DNA of 64,000 nucleotides from Notamacropus eugenii (taxonomy: Eukaryota > Chordata > Mammalia > Diprotodontia > Macropodidae). The DNA lies in assembly GCF_028372415.1 (NCBI RefSeq), contig NC_092872.1:10608001-10672000 (forward strand). Reading direction: 5' to 3'. This document shows positions 11,660 to 22,465 of this stretch, in pieces. Position numbers and translations under genes: made by a program. The number at the start of each line of letters is the position of its first letter. The stretch's first letter is position 1. The notes beneath the pieces were generated by a model. It saw only the letters and a program-made list of their open reading frames with translations. It searched no databases and was not told where the DNA came from.

Positions 11660-11885
11660 CAAAGAAGTAAAATTTCTTGGGTTCAAGGGATGGGCCAGGA
11701 TAAGAAGTCAAGTCTCTCCACCAAGAAACCAGATCTTCCAGGCCCAGAGCTTTCCTGGATAGTACTCTACCAGGGTCAGCATAGTTTACTGAACTTCCAG
11801 TCAGAAAGACAACAAATCTTGGTTCAAATCTAGAATCTGTGATTCAGGTGTACAGACCACAGTTTTCTCCTTTATAAAAGGACAA
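11660..11885 (+). repeat. Right copy of the inverted duplicate
   Basis: Partner of 9935-10145 in the opposite orientation. It is preceded by reversed MIR core at about 11600-11660 ('CATTTTACAAATGGGCAAATTGAGG'). Confidence 0.75.
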
Positions 11886-12101
11886 GGAATTTCAGGCTTT
11901 AAAGCTCATTGAGATCTTAGTGGTCATCTGGCCGGTTCAAGTAAGTGTCTAAGGAGCTCTCCATCTCTAAGTATTGCCTCTAGTGACATCTGTGAGCCCC
12001 AGTTTCTTCACCCTGGGGTTTTGGTCTCGTTTCTTTGTTCTTTTTAGTTCTCGATGGAATGGAGGGAAGGAGTAGATCCCAAGCCAGGAGCTCAGGCTAT
12101 G

Positions 12102-12330
12102 GGGATCATTTAAGCCCAGGATGCAGGTTGGATGCTGCTGATAGCCCAGCAGCAGAGCCTCAGATGCCAGGATCCTGAGATGCTACTGCACGTGGTGCTT
12201 TGAACTACAATGAACTGGGACTAATATTATTTATAGGAACCAAATGAGTTCCTTTCCTCAGAGACTCAAGTAGTATGGGGGGGGGGGGGTTATGGCTCTG
12301 TGGTATTGGGGGAAAATGTTTGTATTTTCT
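12102..12330 (+). repeat. Left arm of a long imperfect inverted repeat
   Basis: It pairs with 12590-12827. Matching words, read on the right arm's minus strand, include GGGATCATTTAA, GCTGATAGCCCAGCAGCA, ATCCTGAGATGCTAC, GGTGCTTTGAACTA, TGAACTGGGACT and CTCAGAGACT. The left arm contains a G13 run (12277-12289) absent from the right arm. Confidence 0.8.
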
Positions 12331-12439
12331 ATACATTGAACACATTGAACCTTGTTGTACCAGAGACTTCCCTCTGTGAACTGGCTCCAAGTTATCCTAC
12401 CTAGGTCTCCTTTGCACACAGCTGTCAGCACCTTATCTT

Positions 12440-12555
12440 TTCTAGTAGACTCCAAGCTCCCTGAGGACAGGGATTAGTTTTTGCCTGTTTTGGCATCTCC
12501 AGAATCTTGTCCAGAGACTGGTGCATGGGAGGTACCTAATGTTGGTTCGCTGAGT
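12440..12555 (+). repeat. L2 3' tail within the inverted-repeat spacer
   Basis: 'GACTCCAAGCTCCCTGAGGACAGGGATTAG' followed by 'TACCTAATGTTGGTTCGCTGAGTGACTG' resembles a diverged L2 ending. Confidence 0.5.
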
Positions 12556-12589
12556 GACTGTGCAGAATAGAGGGCTATCTACTTCGACG

Positions 12590-12827
12590 TTAAAGCAAGT
12601 AAAAGATTTCTGCCCAGTGCCACAGAGCTGTCCTTCCTCTACCACTCAAGTCTCTGAGAAAAGGAGGGCAATTAAATCCCTGGCTCACCTCAGTTTTTAC
12701 ATATCAGTCCCAGTTCATCTTAGTTCAAAGCACCCCGCTGTGGTAGCATCTCAGGATTCTGGCTTCTGCCGCTTTGCTGCTGGGCTATCAGCAACATCCA
12801 GCCTGGATTCTAGGGTTAAATGATCCC
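12590..12827 (-). repeat. Right arm of the long imperfect inverted repeat
   Basis: Reverse-complement partner of 12102-12330 across a spacer of about 260 bp. Similarity stops at about 12827, where a MIR tail (12829-12903) begins. Confidence 0.8.
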
Positions 12828-12828
12828 T

Positions 12829-12903
12829 GAACAACGTCTCTCACAGGCTTGTTGTAAAGATGAGATGAGATAATGAATGGTAGAATGCTTTGCAAACTAT
12901 AAA
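12829..12903 (+). repeat. MIR tail
   Basis: 'CTCACAGGCTTGTTGTAAAGATGAGATGAGATAATG...GCTTTGCAAACTATAAA' is a MIR 3' end. Confidence 0.65.
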
Positions 12904-13520
12904 TTCTTGCATCCAAGTTCTTAATTTGAGGAAGTTTTTGGCATCCTCAGAGAACCACTACCCCACACCAAGGGATTTCTTTAAAACTTCTGGAGTTGGG
13001 CTGTCTTCCCAGGCCAGGCCCTATCTCAGGGAACAGTATGTTCCTTGGGGAATGAGACCCACAGAACACCAGTCTGATGGGGGCCATCCTACCTGGACAT
13101 TTTCCCTCAAGCCTTTCGGGCTACTGGCCAGCAGCAAACATGTGGAGCTGACATGAAGCAGGCCTGGCCTCCTTGTGGGAGCTGGTCAGCCCCCAGGGGC
13201 CATCTGTCTCCATCACTCTGTCTCTAGTCCTGGGATCCTCAGGGGCTGGACTGTGTCCCTGGAAAGGAGGGATCTGGATCTCTTTGATGGATATCGTGTC
13301 ACACATCTGGGTCAGGCTGGCCTGACAGGGCCGTGGCTCCTTAACAGTAAGGGGTGGACTTCATCTAACAAGAAGGGAAGGAGAAAAGATGAAAACGAAT
13401 GTGGACCTGGAGCTGCTTCTGCAGGAGGGGACTTATGTAACTATGGCCCTGATTTGCTCACAGCCTGGGCCAGAGGAATAAGCTCTGGATACACAATCTG
13501 AAAGATATGAGTGTGAGTCC
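12904..13520. other. Unique non-coding stretch
   Basis: Moderately GC-rich, with short overlapping frames on both strands. No recognisable protein or repeat. Confidence 0.4.
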
Positions 13521-13521
13521 T

Positions 13522-13780
13522 GACTTAATAATAAAAACTGAGATTTACGTAGCACTTTAAGGTTTGCAGAAGCTTTTCCATATATTCTCTCATTTGATCT
13601 TCACAACAATCCTGGGAGACATTTGCTGTTACTTAATATTATTATCATTTTACAGATGAGGCAACTGAGATGAGGAAAGGTAAAGTCACTTGTCTGGGGT
13701 CATCCAATTAGTGAGTGTCTAGTGCAGGATTTGAATACAAAGATTCCCAACTCCAAATCAAGCACCTAACTGCCTGATTA
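13522..13780 (-). repeat. MIR, nearly full length
   Basis: Reverse MIR: 'AATAATAAAAACTGAGATTTACGTAGCACTTTAAGG', 'CTCATTTGATCTTCACAACAATCC', 'CATTTTACAGATGAGGCAACTGAG', 'GATTTGAATACAAAGA'. Confidence 0.85.
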
Positions 13781-14975
13781 CAAGCTGATTGCCTTGGCTG
13801 ATTACGAGCTATGTCACCTTCAGCAAGTCACTTGGGTTGGACTTGATGTACCAGATGAGATCCCTAGTAAATCTGTTGTATAGAATGGTGAAGTGATTGA
13901 ATAATTCATTAGGTTGCCCCACTCTACTTATAATAACCGATCAGATACTCAATCAGTCTTAATCACAGGCTTCAGAGTAAGGGTGAAAAGTGTCTGAAGT
14001 TCATTAGATAAAGTGTAATGACTCATGGAAGTCTCTTCTAATTGGTAGATAGATTTTGTCATGTCCTCTGGGCCCTAAGTATTTAATTACCTAAAATTGA
14101 TAAGTTCTGGAGAGTGGCAAGACAGGACACCCCTGAAGAGTAATTGCTTGAAGGGGAAAGAGAGGTCCCGACTTTGGTGTTGGCCTGAGTCTCTCTCCTT
14201 TTTCTCCCCTTTGACTGAAGAAGGACCTTGTGAGTCTTCAAGGGTTTGGAGGATGTTGGCCTTCTCATCTTCCCATCGGTGTCTGAAGGGCATCTGTAGA
14301 TCCACTGATGGCAGAGTCTGCATTGGGAACCAAGGAGAGACTAGCCGTAAACTCACGAGTACACAAAGAGCCCAGCAAAGAAACGCCAAGTTTGTTGATA
14401 ACTTCTTGAGCACCCTATGAATGGAAGAAAAGTATTTCCAGTACTTAGAGTTACACTCTAAGCTTGAGCCCACTTTCCCCTGAATTCTGTGTGAGTTTGT
14501 GTGGTAGAGTTTCACAGGATCCTGGGGGTTGTTTTGTGCCAATTGTTCTTAGTGCCAACACCTTAACAAGTACCTTTTCTAAAAATCTGCTATGACTGAA
14601 TGACTTTTCAATTAATAATCCTAGAGGAAGGCACACCAGTGGGAGCTTGAGCTGATAGCATTAGAGAATCACCCCTGACTCCTTAGGACCACATTTTCCT
14701 GATGAAGAGATGTAGCTTTGCCCTGGGACCCACAACTCATCCATTAGAGTGAGAGTCGGGATAACAATCCTTAGAGCTTCTATAGGCTACCTGGAAATTC
14801 TGCTATCTTATGTTCCCATCACAGCCAAGGGCCGTGGAAAGATCATTATTTTGGGAACCAGCCATAACTTAATGCCCAGCACACCTCCTCCAACAAAGAA
14901 CAGTTCCCAAGAGGAGTTGGCCTGTGAGAAGCTGGGTGATGATGTCATCAGAAAGTCACATAAGTGTTCCCTATG
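13781..14975. other. Unique non-coding stretch
   Basis: No repeat was recognised apart from small MIR-like pieces near 13800-13880. The minus strand is open for 151 codons at 14542-14087, but the predicted product resembles nothing I know. Confidence 0.4.
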
Positions 14976-14977
14976 TG

Positions 14978-15048
14978 TGTGGCCCTCCGTACGTATGCCC
15001 ACACACAGTGCCTGGCATATATTAAATGCTTACTAAATATTTATTGGT
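14978..15048 (+). repeat. L2 3' tail
   Basis: 'CACACAGTGCCTGGCATATATTAAATGC...TATTTATTGG' is an L2 ending. Confidence 0.7.
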
Positions 15049-15361
15049 TTCTCCTGTTCTACTGTCTTCATTCTTCCCAATGATTTTAGGAGATTTCATG
15101 GGACATTATGAGTCACTATATCATTACTTTCTTATTATTCTGTTTTAGTAAATGCCTTTGCTTTGAACAAATTATGTCCTCTGAAAGACTGGTAAAAATA
15201 AATACATTGATGGGGGCTAATACGATTTAGTGTAGATGTGGGCTCACAGAATACCTTGAACCACAAATATTTTTTCCTAGAGATCCCATACTTTGCATTC
15301 ATTATCTCCTACAATGCTCCGGGAAATTCTGGGAAGAAAGTAGTAAAAAAGTTTTTTTCCC

Positions 15362-15436
15362 CACATTTTAAAGATGAAGAACCTGGAATTTAGAGAAAGG
15401 AAATGGCTTGCTCAGTATCACACAGCTATTGTGGTG
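15362..15436 (-). repeat. MIR fragment
   Basis: 'CATTTTAAAGATGAAGAACCTGG...GGCTTGCTCAGTATCACACAGCTATT' is reversed MIR core. Confidence 0.6.
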
Positions 15437-16185
15437 ACCTGCTAGGGAATATGGGGTTGAGTAGGAGAGAAGAGTTAGGATGAGATGAGGAGGTTAGGTT
15501 TGGGGCCGTCCTTTCAGAAGACTTCTCAAAGTAGGATTCCCTTTGACATCCTTTTGAACACGGTGCTCCCAGATCCAGGGTGGTACTAGTGGCAGAGGGG
15601 AGCTAATTCTCCTACCTAGGATTTGGGAAAAACATCAGTGGCACCCTTCACACCAAAGGGCTGTGTTGTGTTTCAGACTGGGCCACCACTGAGGTCACAC
15701 TGGGGTCTGGGGAACGGCAGAGTCAGATGGGTGTTTCACAAGGACAGGAGCCCCTGGGGCAAGGGGGTGGGGGAGCTGTTAGAGGTCCAAACATCTGTCT
15801 TGAACATCTGTTTCCTCTTATGCCCAGTTCTGTGGGCTGGCCTCCAATTATCCTCCTGTTCCACGCACACTCCTCCCCCCAATAAAGTCATTGCGCAACA
15901 GGGCTACAGGGGCCAGCACACCAGGCTTCACGGGACTTGGCACCTGCCAGTATTCCCCAATGTGGATGAGCTAGGACAACAACACAGCTTGTCCCTGGTT
16001 CTCCTCTCCTGCCCCTTTCCCTCCACCCCTGCTTCCTGAGCTCTTCTAGGACGCTCATTAGAACTGGGATCTCCCCTCTTGTCACTGGCCTATTAAACAT
16101 AATGGAGATAAGGTTAAAAGAAGCCATTCAAGGATGTTCAGATTGGAACAAAGGAGGGATCACCTAGTCTAACTCCCTAATTTTG
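15437..16185. other. Unique non-coding stretch
   Basis: Relatively GC-rich. Several frames are open, but no protein family or splice structure was recognised. Confidence 0.4.
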
Positions 16186-16189
16186 CTGC

Positions 16190-16456
16190 TAGATGCTACA
16201 GAAGATTGAGTACTGGACCTGGAGTCAAGGAGACTTGAGCCCAAATCTAGCCCCAGACATTTACTACCTATGTGACACTGGGCAAGTCATTTCACCTGTT
16301 TGCCTCAGTTTCCTCATCTGTAAAATGGGGAAATGATTGCACCTATCTCCCAGGGCTGTTGTGAGGATCAAATTGGATAATAATCACAAAGTAATTAGTG
16401 TAGTGCTGGCATATAAGAAGTGGCATATTAATTTAGGTGCTATTATTATTATTACA
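16190..16456 (+). repeat. Full-length MIR
   Basis: The head ('GAGTACTGGACCTGGAGTCAAGG'), core ('TATGTGACACTGGGCAAGTCATTT', 'TTTCCTCATCTGTAAAATGG') and tail ('GTTGTGAGGATCAAATTGG...TATTATTATTATT') are all present. Confidence 0.9.
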
Positions 16457-16580
16457 TTCAGAAGAGGTAACTGAGGCCCAGAAAAGGGGAGTCACTCACC
16501 TGAAGTCACACACAAGTGGCAGATCCAGTGGTAAGACTTGAATCCAGGATTTCTGGTTCAAATCCAATGGTTTTCATAAC
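16457..16580 (-). repeat. MIR fragment abutting the previous MIR
   Basis: 'GAGGTAACTGAGGCCCAGAAAAGGG...AAGTCACACACAAGTGG...CTTGAATCCAGGATTTC' is reversed MIR. The two MIRs meet tail to tail at the (ATT)n. Confidence 0.75.
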
Positions 16581-16805
16581 AGCCTAGCTCAACTGTCTAG
16601 CCTGACTACTGAGGCCCTCCAAGGACAGGGTGTCTCTGCCCAATCAGATTCTGCCCTTATTCTACTAACAGCATAGGCCCAGCTGGGCTCTCAGAAGTGC
16701 CTGGAAGAATGGGGATAGGACACATCAAATGATCAGCAAGCCCTTTTTTGATAGCCCACCACCCAGGTTTGGGAGATGGCTGGTGAGCAGAGTGGATCAG
16801 TCAGT

Positions 16806-17065
16806 GACCAGGGTGGGTCAAGATTAAGCCTCAGACCAGACTCAAGGCTCAATGTGTGGCCAGGATTGGAGCTTTATCTATAGTGGGGTTCAGGGCTCAG
16901 TCTGTGACCAAAATTAAGGCTCAGCCTATAGCCAAAGTCGGGACTCATTCAGTTACCAGGGTCAAGATTAGGTCTATGACCAGAATCAGGCCTCTCAGTC
17001 TGTGGCCAGGACTGGTGCTCAGTTTGAGACGAGAATTAGGGCTCAGTCTGTGATCAGACGGAGGG
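16806..17065 (+). repeat. Degenerate 24-bp minisatellite
   Basis: About 10 imperfect units of roughly 24 bp. Each starts near GCTCAGTCTGTGACC and ends in a purine-rich 9-mer such as AAAATTAAG or GAGAATTAGG. The best-phased units begin at about 16895, 16919, 17018 and 17042; others are shorter or carry indels. Because 24 is a multiple of 3, one frame stays open (16856-17053) and shows an 8-residue periodicity. I take this as a consequence of the repeat, not a gene. Related arrays lie at 31668-32130 (inverted) and 35733-35790. Confidence 0.8.
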
Positions 17066-17860
17066 TTTTAGCTTCTTGCTGGGAAAGAGCATTTTTCTCT
17101 GTGTGAGGCCACCAGAAACCTGCAGTCTTGGCCTCATTATAGCACCGTGAACCAGTTCCTTGGCAAATGGATCCAGGCTGCACTGTATCAACACAACCTA
17201 GAGTGGTACTTAAAATTCTGAGCACTTTAGCAAAGTTCTGCAAACATCTCCCACCTTTCAAATCTCCCCAGTCCCAATCCCCAGAAATGCCTTTTCTCTG
17301 TGCCCTAAAATGGAGGTGGTGGGGGGTGGAGGTGGGAAGGTAAAGAGGATGAGGTTCAGATAATCTCATAGAGTCTGCTTGGGCAGTCCTCCCCCAGACC
17401 CTCAAGACCTCCACGGGGTGCCTTTCCTCCCATCTTCACAGGGAGGCTACAAGGGGGTCCTGGAGCTCGGCATGTCCCAGCCCAGCCCAGCCCAGGCCTG
17501 GCCCCAGCCCTGGCCAAGATGTCTGGCAGCTGTGTTTACTCAGAGCCTTCCAAGGAACGTTCCTGCCCTTGTCTGCCGAACCCTGCTCCCCAGCTCCCAT
17601 CCAAAGGAAGCTATGTTTCAACAAATCCATTTCACTGCTAATGGATGCCCTCCTCCTTCCTGCTCACCCTCTTCCCCCCACCCCATATCCAAGTACTTTT
17701 TTACATGTTGCCCTAAAGTATGAGTTCACTGGTGTTCTTGTCTCATATAAGGCAGCAGGTGAGAGGAAGGTGAGGGAAGCAGTGGCATACCAGGAAAGAT
17801 GAGACTTACTTCTCTGCCTTGGGTAATAATAATTACTCAGATGAACTTAAGATTTTGAAC
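17066..17860. other. Unique stretch, locally GC-rich
   Basis: Contains an imperfect CAGCC run at 17470-17520 (CCCAGCCCAGCCCAGCCCAG) and open frames without recognisable products. Confidence 0.4.
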
Positions 17861-17864
17861 TGGA

Positions 17865-17975
17865 ACAGGCCATCAACATTAGTCCAGCCCACTCATTTCA
17901 CAGAGAAGGAAACTGAGTCTTAAGCGATGTTCCCAAGGTCACACAGCTGCAAACAGAATCTGAGTCCAGTATCTC
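17865..17975 (-). repeat. MIR fragment
   Basis: 'CATTTCACAGAGAAGGAAACTGAG...CCAAGGTCACACAGCTGC' is reversed MIR core. Confidence 0.65.
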
Positions 17976-18334
17976 TTCCCATATAATATTAGACATTTAG
18001 ACTGGGTTTTAAAACTCTTTTGTCTCCACAGTAACACTTTATACCTTCAAAACTCCTAGTTATTAATTTTTTAGCATCTACTCCCCAATTCTTTAGGCCA
18101 CACTGCCTGTCATTAGGAACTGGGTGGAGTCAAGAAGGTGAATGATATTACCAGGGCATGGTCCAACAGTCTTTCCATCCCCATCCACTTGTTCTGGATT
18201 GTGAAGAGCCTAGGGCTGTTTTTTGCTAGGGCCAGCTCTTAGTCTGGGTAGCTGCAAATCATTTCTGATTTGTCAGAGGGCATTTTGGGCTAGGATGGGA
18301 CAGTGACTGGTTCCATCCATATAGTAATAAAGAT

Positions 18335-18482
18335 ATTGATAGCTGCTGACATTTATACAGAACTTTATGGTTTACATAGCTCTTACATCATCTTGTGTGC
18401 TCCTCAGAACAACGTTATGAGACAAAGACTTCCTTCAAATACCACTCTGCCCATTTTATAGAGGACAAAATAGAAGCTGTTT
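18335..18482 (-). repeat. MIR, left part, interrupted by HAL1
   Basis: 'GACATTTATACAGAACTTTATGG...CTGCCCATTTTATAGAGGACAAAATAGAAGCTG' is reversed MIR. The remainder resumes after the HAL1 at 21465 ('GTAGCAGAGCTAAGTCTCAGG'). Confidence 0.7.
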
Positions 18483-21449
18483 TTAAAATTTTTTTAAATG
18501 TATTTCTTTACATTTACTTTTCAACATTCATTTCCACAAGATTTTGAGTACCAAATTCTCTCCGCATTTCTCCCCTCCCTCTACACCTTGCATTCTGATT
18601 ACCCCTTCTCCCAGTTTGCCCTCCCTTCTTATCACACTCCTCCCTTATCCCCATCTCCTCTATTTTCTTGTAGGGCAAGATAGATTTCTATATCCCATTG
18701 CCTGTATTTCTTATTTCCTAGTTGCATGCCAAAACAATTCTCAACATTTGTTCCTAAACCTTTGAGTTCCAACTGCTCTCCCTTCCTCCCTCTCTACCCA
18801 TCCCCACTGAGAAGGCAAGCAATTAAATATAGGTTATACATGTGTAGTTATGCAAAAGACTCCCATAATAGTCATGTTTTGTAAGACTTAACTGTATTTC
18901 CCTCCATCCTATCCTGCCCCCCATTTATTCTATTCTTTCTTTTGACCTCATCCCTCCCCGAAAGTGTTTACTTCTAATTATCCCCTCCTCATTTGCCCTC
19001 CCTTCTGTCATTCTCTCCTCATGTCCCACTTATTCCCTTATTCCCTACTTTCCTGTAGTGTAAGATGGATTTTAATACCAAATTGAGTGTGCATGTTATT
19101 CCTTCCTAAAGTCAAATGAGAGTAAGCTTCACTTTTCCCCTCTTACCTTCCCCCTTTTCCCTTCCATTGAAAAAGCTTTTTCTTACCTCTTTTATGAGAG
19201 ATAATTTGCCCTGTTCCATTTCTCTCTTTCTCCTCCCAATATATTCCTCTCACCCCTTAATTTTATTTTTTTAGATATCCTCCCTTCCTACTCAACTCAC
19301 CCTTGTGCCCTCTGTCTATATGTATGCATATAATCCCTCCAACTACCCAAATACTGAGAAAAGTCTCAAGAGTTACAAATATTATCTTTCCATGTAGGAA
19401 TGTAAACAGTTCAACTTTAGTAAGTCCCTTATGCTTTCTCTTTCCTGTTTACCTTTTCATGTTTCTCTTAATTCTTGTGTTTGAAAGTCAAATTTTCTAT
19501 ACAGCTCTGGTTTTTTAACAAAGAATGCTTGAAAATCCTCTACTTCATTGAATAATCATTTTTCCCCTGAAGTATTATATTCAGTGTTGCTGGGTAGATG
19601 ATTCTTGATTTTAATCCTAGTTCCTTTGACTTCTGGAATATCATATTCCAAACCCTGAGATCACTTAATGTAGAAGTTGCTAGATCTTGTGTTATCCTGA
19701 TTGTATTTCCATAATACTTGGATTGTTTCTTTCTGGCTGCTTGCAACATTTTCTCCTTCACCTGGGAACACTGTAATTTGATGACAATATTCCTAAGAGG
19801 TTTTCTTTTTGAATCTTTTTCAAAGAGGTGATTGTTGGATTCTTTAAATATTTACTTTACCCTCTGGTTCTAGAATATCAGGGCAGTTTTCCTTGAAAAT
19901 TTTGTGAAAAATTATGTCTAAGCTATTTTTTTATCATGGCTTTCAGGTAGTCCCATAATTTGAAAATTGTCTCTCCTGGATCTATTTTCCAAGTTAATTG
20001 TTTTTTCTGATGAGATATTTCACATTATCTGCTATTTTAAAAAATTCCTTTGGTTTTGTTTTATAGTTTCTTGATTTTTCATAAAGTCATTAGCTTCCAT
20101 CTGTTCCATTCTAACCTTTAAGGAATTATTTTCTTCAGTGAGCTTTTGGATCTCCTTTTCCACCTGGCCAATTCTGCTTTTTAGGACATTCTTCTCCTCA
20201 GTGGCTCTATGGAGGAGCAGCTAGGTGGTGCGATGGATAGAGCACCAGTGCAGGAGTCAGGAGGACCTGAGTTCAAATCTCACTGCAGACCCTTACACTC
20301 ACTAGCTGTGTAACCTTGACCAAGTCACTTAACCCCAATTGCCTCATCCTGGGTCATCTCCAGTCATCCTGATGAATATCTGGTCACTGGATTCAGATGG
20401 TTCTGGAGGAGAAGTGAGGCTGGTGACCCGCACAGCCCTCCCTCACTCAAAACAAAGTCAAGTGCAAGTCATATCATTATTTTTCTGATGTCATGGTCTT
20501 CTTTGTCAACGAAGGATGAGCACACACAAAGGCTTTATGGATCTCTTTTGCCATTACAGTTTTTAAAGTGTCATTTTCTTCAGCATTTTTTGGGGTCTCT
20601 TTTAGCAAGCAATTGACTCATTTTTCATGATTTTCTTGCATCACTCTCATTTCGCTTCCCAATTTTTCCTCCACCTCTCTTACTTGATTTTCAAAATCCT
20701 TTTTGAGGTTTTTCATGGTCTGAGACCAATTCATATTTTTCTTGGAGGCTTTGGATGGAGGAACTTTGACTTTGTTTTCTTCCATTTGCATGTTTTGGTC
20801 TTCCTTGTCAACAAAGCATGATTCTATAGTCTGATTCTTTTTCTGATTTTTCGCTCATTTCCCCCATCATTTACTCAACTTTTGAGCTCTTTGTCAAGGT
20901 TGTTCTCTGCTTCCAGTGGGGGTGGGGGGTGTTCTGTCATCTTCTTGATCTCCTCACAATCTGTGGGCCTAGAGCTCCAGAAACAGTGGTTGCAGCTGCC
21001 CCTGTTTCTGCTGTGGCTGCCATGAGTTGCTCCACCCCCTGATCCCTCTGTGGCCCTGGAGCTGGGACTGGACCACTCCACTCCCCTGAACTGGTTCCAC
21101 AGGCTTTTTCCACTGATATTCCAATTTATCCTCAGCATTTTGGGGTCATGAAGTCTGGAAACCACCACAGGTGTGAGAGATTCACTCTCCCCAAGACCTG
21201 CTCATGTCCCCTCTGTGCACTCATGGCCCACATTGGTCTGTGCTGTACTCCCAGCCTGCCATGATAGACACTTTCTGGTGACCTTCCAGACTGTCTTGGG
21301 CTAGAGATTTACTTCATTCAGTCTTTCTATGGGTTCTGCAGCTCTAGAATTTGTTTAAAGACATTTTTTTTACAGGTATTTGGCTGGGCTTGGAGGGAGT
21401 ACTCTAGAAAGTCCATGCTGTTACTCCTCCATCTTGACTCTGCCTGCCC
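18483..21449 (-). mobile_element. HAL1 half-LINE, minus strand, decayed
   Basis: On the minus strand the element starts with an L1-type 5' end (remnant 'CAAGATGG' near 21435), then a GC-richer 5' UTR. A broken ORF1 (about 20870 to 19400) is recognisable from coiled-coil and C-terminal pieces shared with the copy at 45363-48112. The 3' UTR ends in an A/T-rich tail at 18483. No ORF2 is present between ORF1 and the tail, which defines the half-LINE type. Near-identical 15-bp duplicates flank it: AAAATAGAAGCTGTT (18467-18482 region) and AAAATGGAAGTTGTT (21450-21464). A SINE inserted at 20214-20530. Confidence 0.8.
20214..20530 (+). mobile_element. Full-length tRNA-headed marsupial SINE
   Basis: The tRNA-derived head runs 'GGAGCAGCTAGGTGGTGCG', with a B-box-like 'GAGTTCAAATCTC' and 'CAAGTCACTTAACCCC'. 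It is followed by a second module ('CATCCTGATGAATATCTGG', 'CTGATGTCATGGTC', 'AACGAAGGATGAGC'). Duplicates GGCTCTATGGA (20203-20213) and GGCTTTATGGA (20531-20541) flank it. It is younger than the HAL1 it interrupts. Confidence 0.9.
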
Positions 21450-21464
21450 AAAATGGAAGTTGTT

Positions 21465-21545
21465 AGAAATTAAGAACTGGTTTGTAAGTAGCAGAGCTAA
21501 GTCTCAGGAGTGAATCCTGAACTTGGTTCCCTTTACCAGCCTCTG
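21465..21545 (-). repeat. MIR, right part after HAL1
   Basis: Continuation of the MIR interrupted at 18482: 'GTAAGTAGCAGAGCTAAGTC...GAATCCTGAACTTGGTTCC'. Confidence 0.6.
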
Positions 21546-22290
21546 TCTGAGACTCATCTACCTCAACTCATACTCTAGGTAAAGAGAGATTCCTTAGGAG
21601 TTCAAGGAATGATAGACAAGGTTGGAGTGAAGATGAAGAATACAGGTAGGCAGAACATGATCAGAAAGAAGACTTTATGGAGCTTGAAGTTATGGGCTCT
21701 TACAATGACTACTCTGGCCTCCATTACCTGAAGGTCAGTTGTTACATTTCACCTCGTCCCAGAGTTCTTTGGTACCTTTTGGAGGTTGGGTGGGTCTCTA
21801 ACTTCAGCCACTGGCTCAAGTTCCCATTGATTGTGCTCCCCAATTTTAAGGGTCTAAGCATCCCAATTCCATTTAACCACTTAATAATCAGATTAGTTTT
21901 TACAAAAGAATATTCACTTCAAAGATATGGTAAGAACAAAAAAACCCCCCAATACTTGGGCTCATAATCTCCCTACTTACATTGTTCTCAGGGAAGAAGA
22001 GGGAATTGGGTTCACACCTTAACTTAGTTCATATATCATATTATTGCCACCAAATTCCAAGCCCCCCTGAGCTTGTGTCCCAGGACCCTGATTTCTCTGA
22101 ACTGGAATCCTAGGTTTTCAGTTCCCTTAGTCAAGGTTCTCTAGCCCCTGCCCCTAGAACTGAAAAGGATAAATGAAATAAACCAAAATCCCAAGTCCAT
22201 TTCTCCAGGTCACAGGGCCTAGGAGATGGGGAAAACAGTCCTTCCCATGCCCAAATTACTGTATGGTGTCCATAGACACAGTACCTTTAA
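21546..22290. other. Unique non-coding stretch
   Basis: No recognised gene or repeat. Confidence 0.4.
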
Positions 22291-22307
22291 CCTTGGATGC
22301 CACTAGG

Positions 22308-22430
22308 AAGGGGGAGAGAAAAAGACAGAGAGAGAGAGGCACAGAGATATAGAGAGGACGAAGAGAAAAACAGAGAAACAATAAGAGTCAGAGAGATAGA
22401 GAAGATCAAAGACTGTCTCATCTCATAGGG

Positions 22431-22463
<33 letters not shown>
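22308..22463 (+). repeat. GA-rich tract and (CA)n microsatellite
   Basis: Purine-rich AGAGAGAGAG/GACAGAGA sequence at 22308-22415, then an uninterrupted CA tract at 22432-22463. Confidence 0.95.

Positions 22464-22465
<2 letters not shown>

Noticed and set aside
16190-16456. Possible tRNA gene from B-box-like sequence
   Set aside because: No cloverleaf; it is a MIR. The same applies to the B-box words in the SINEs.
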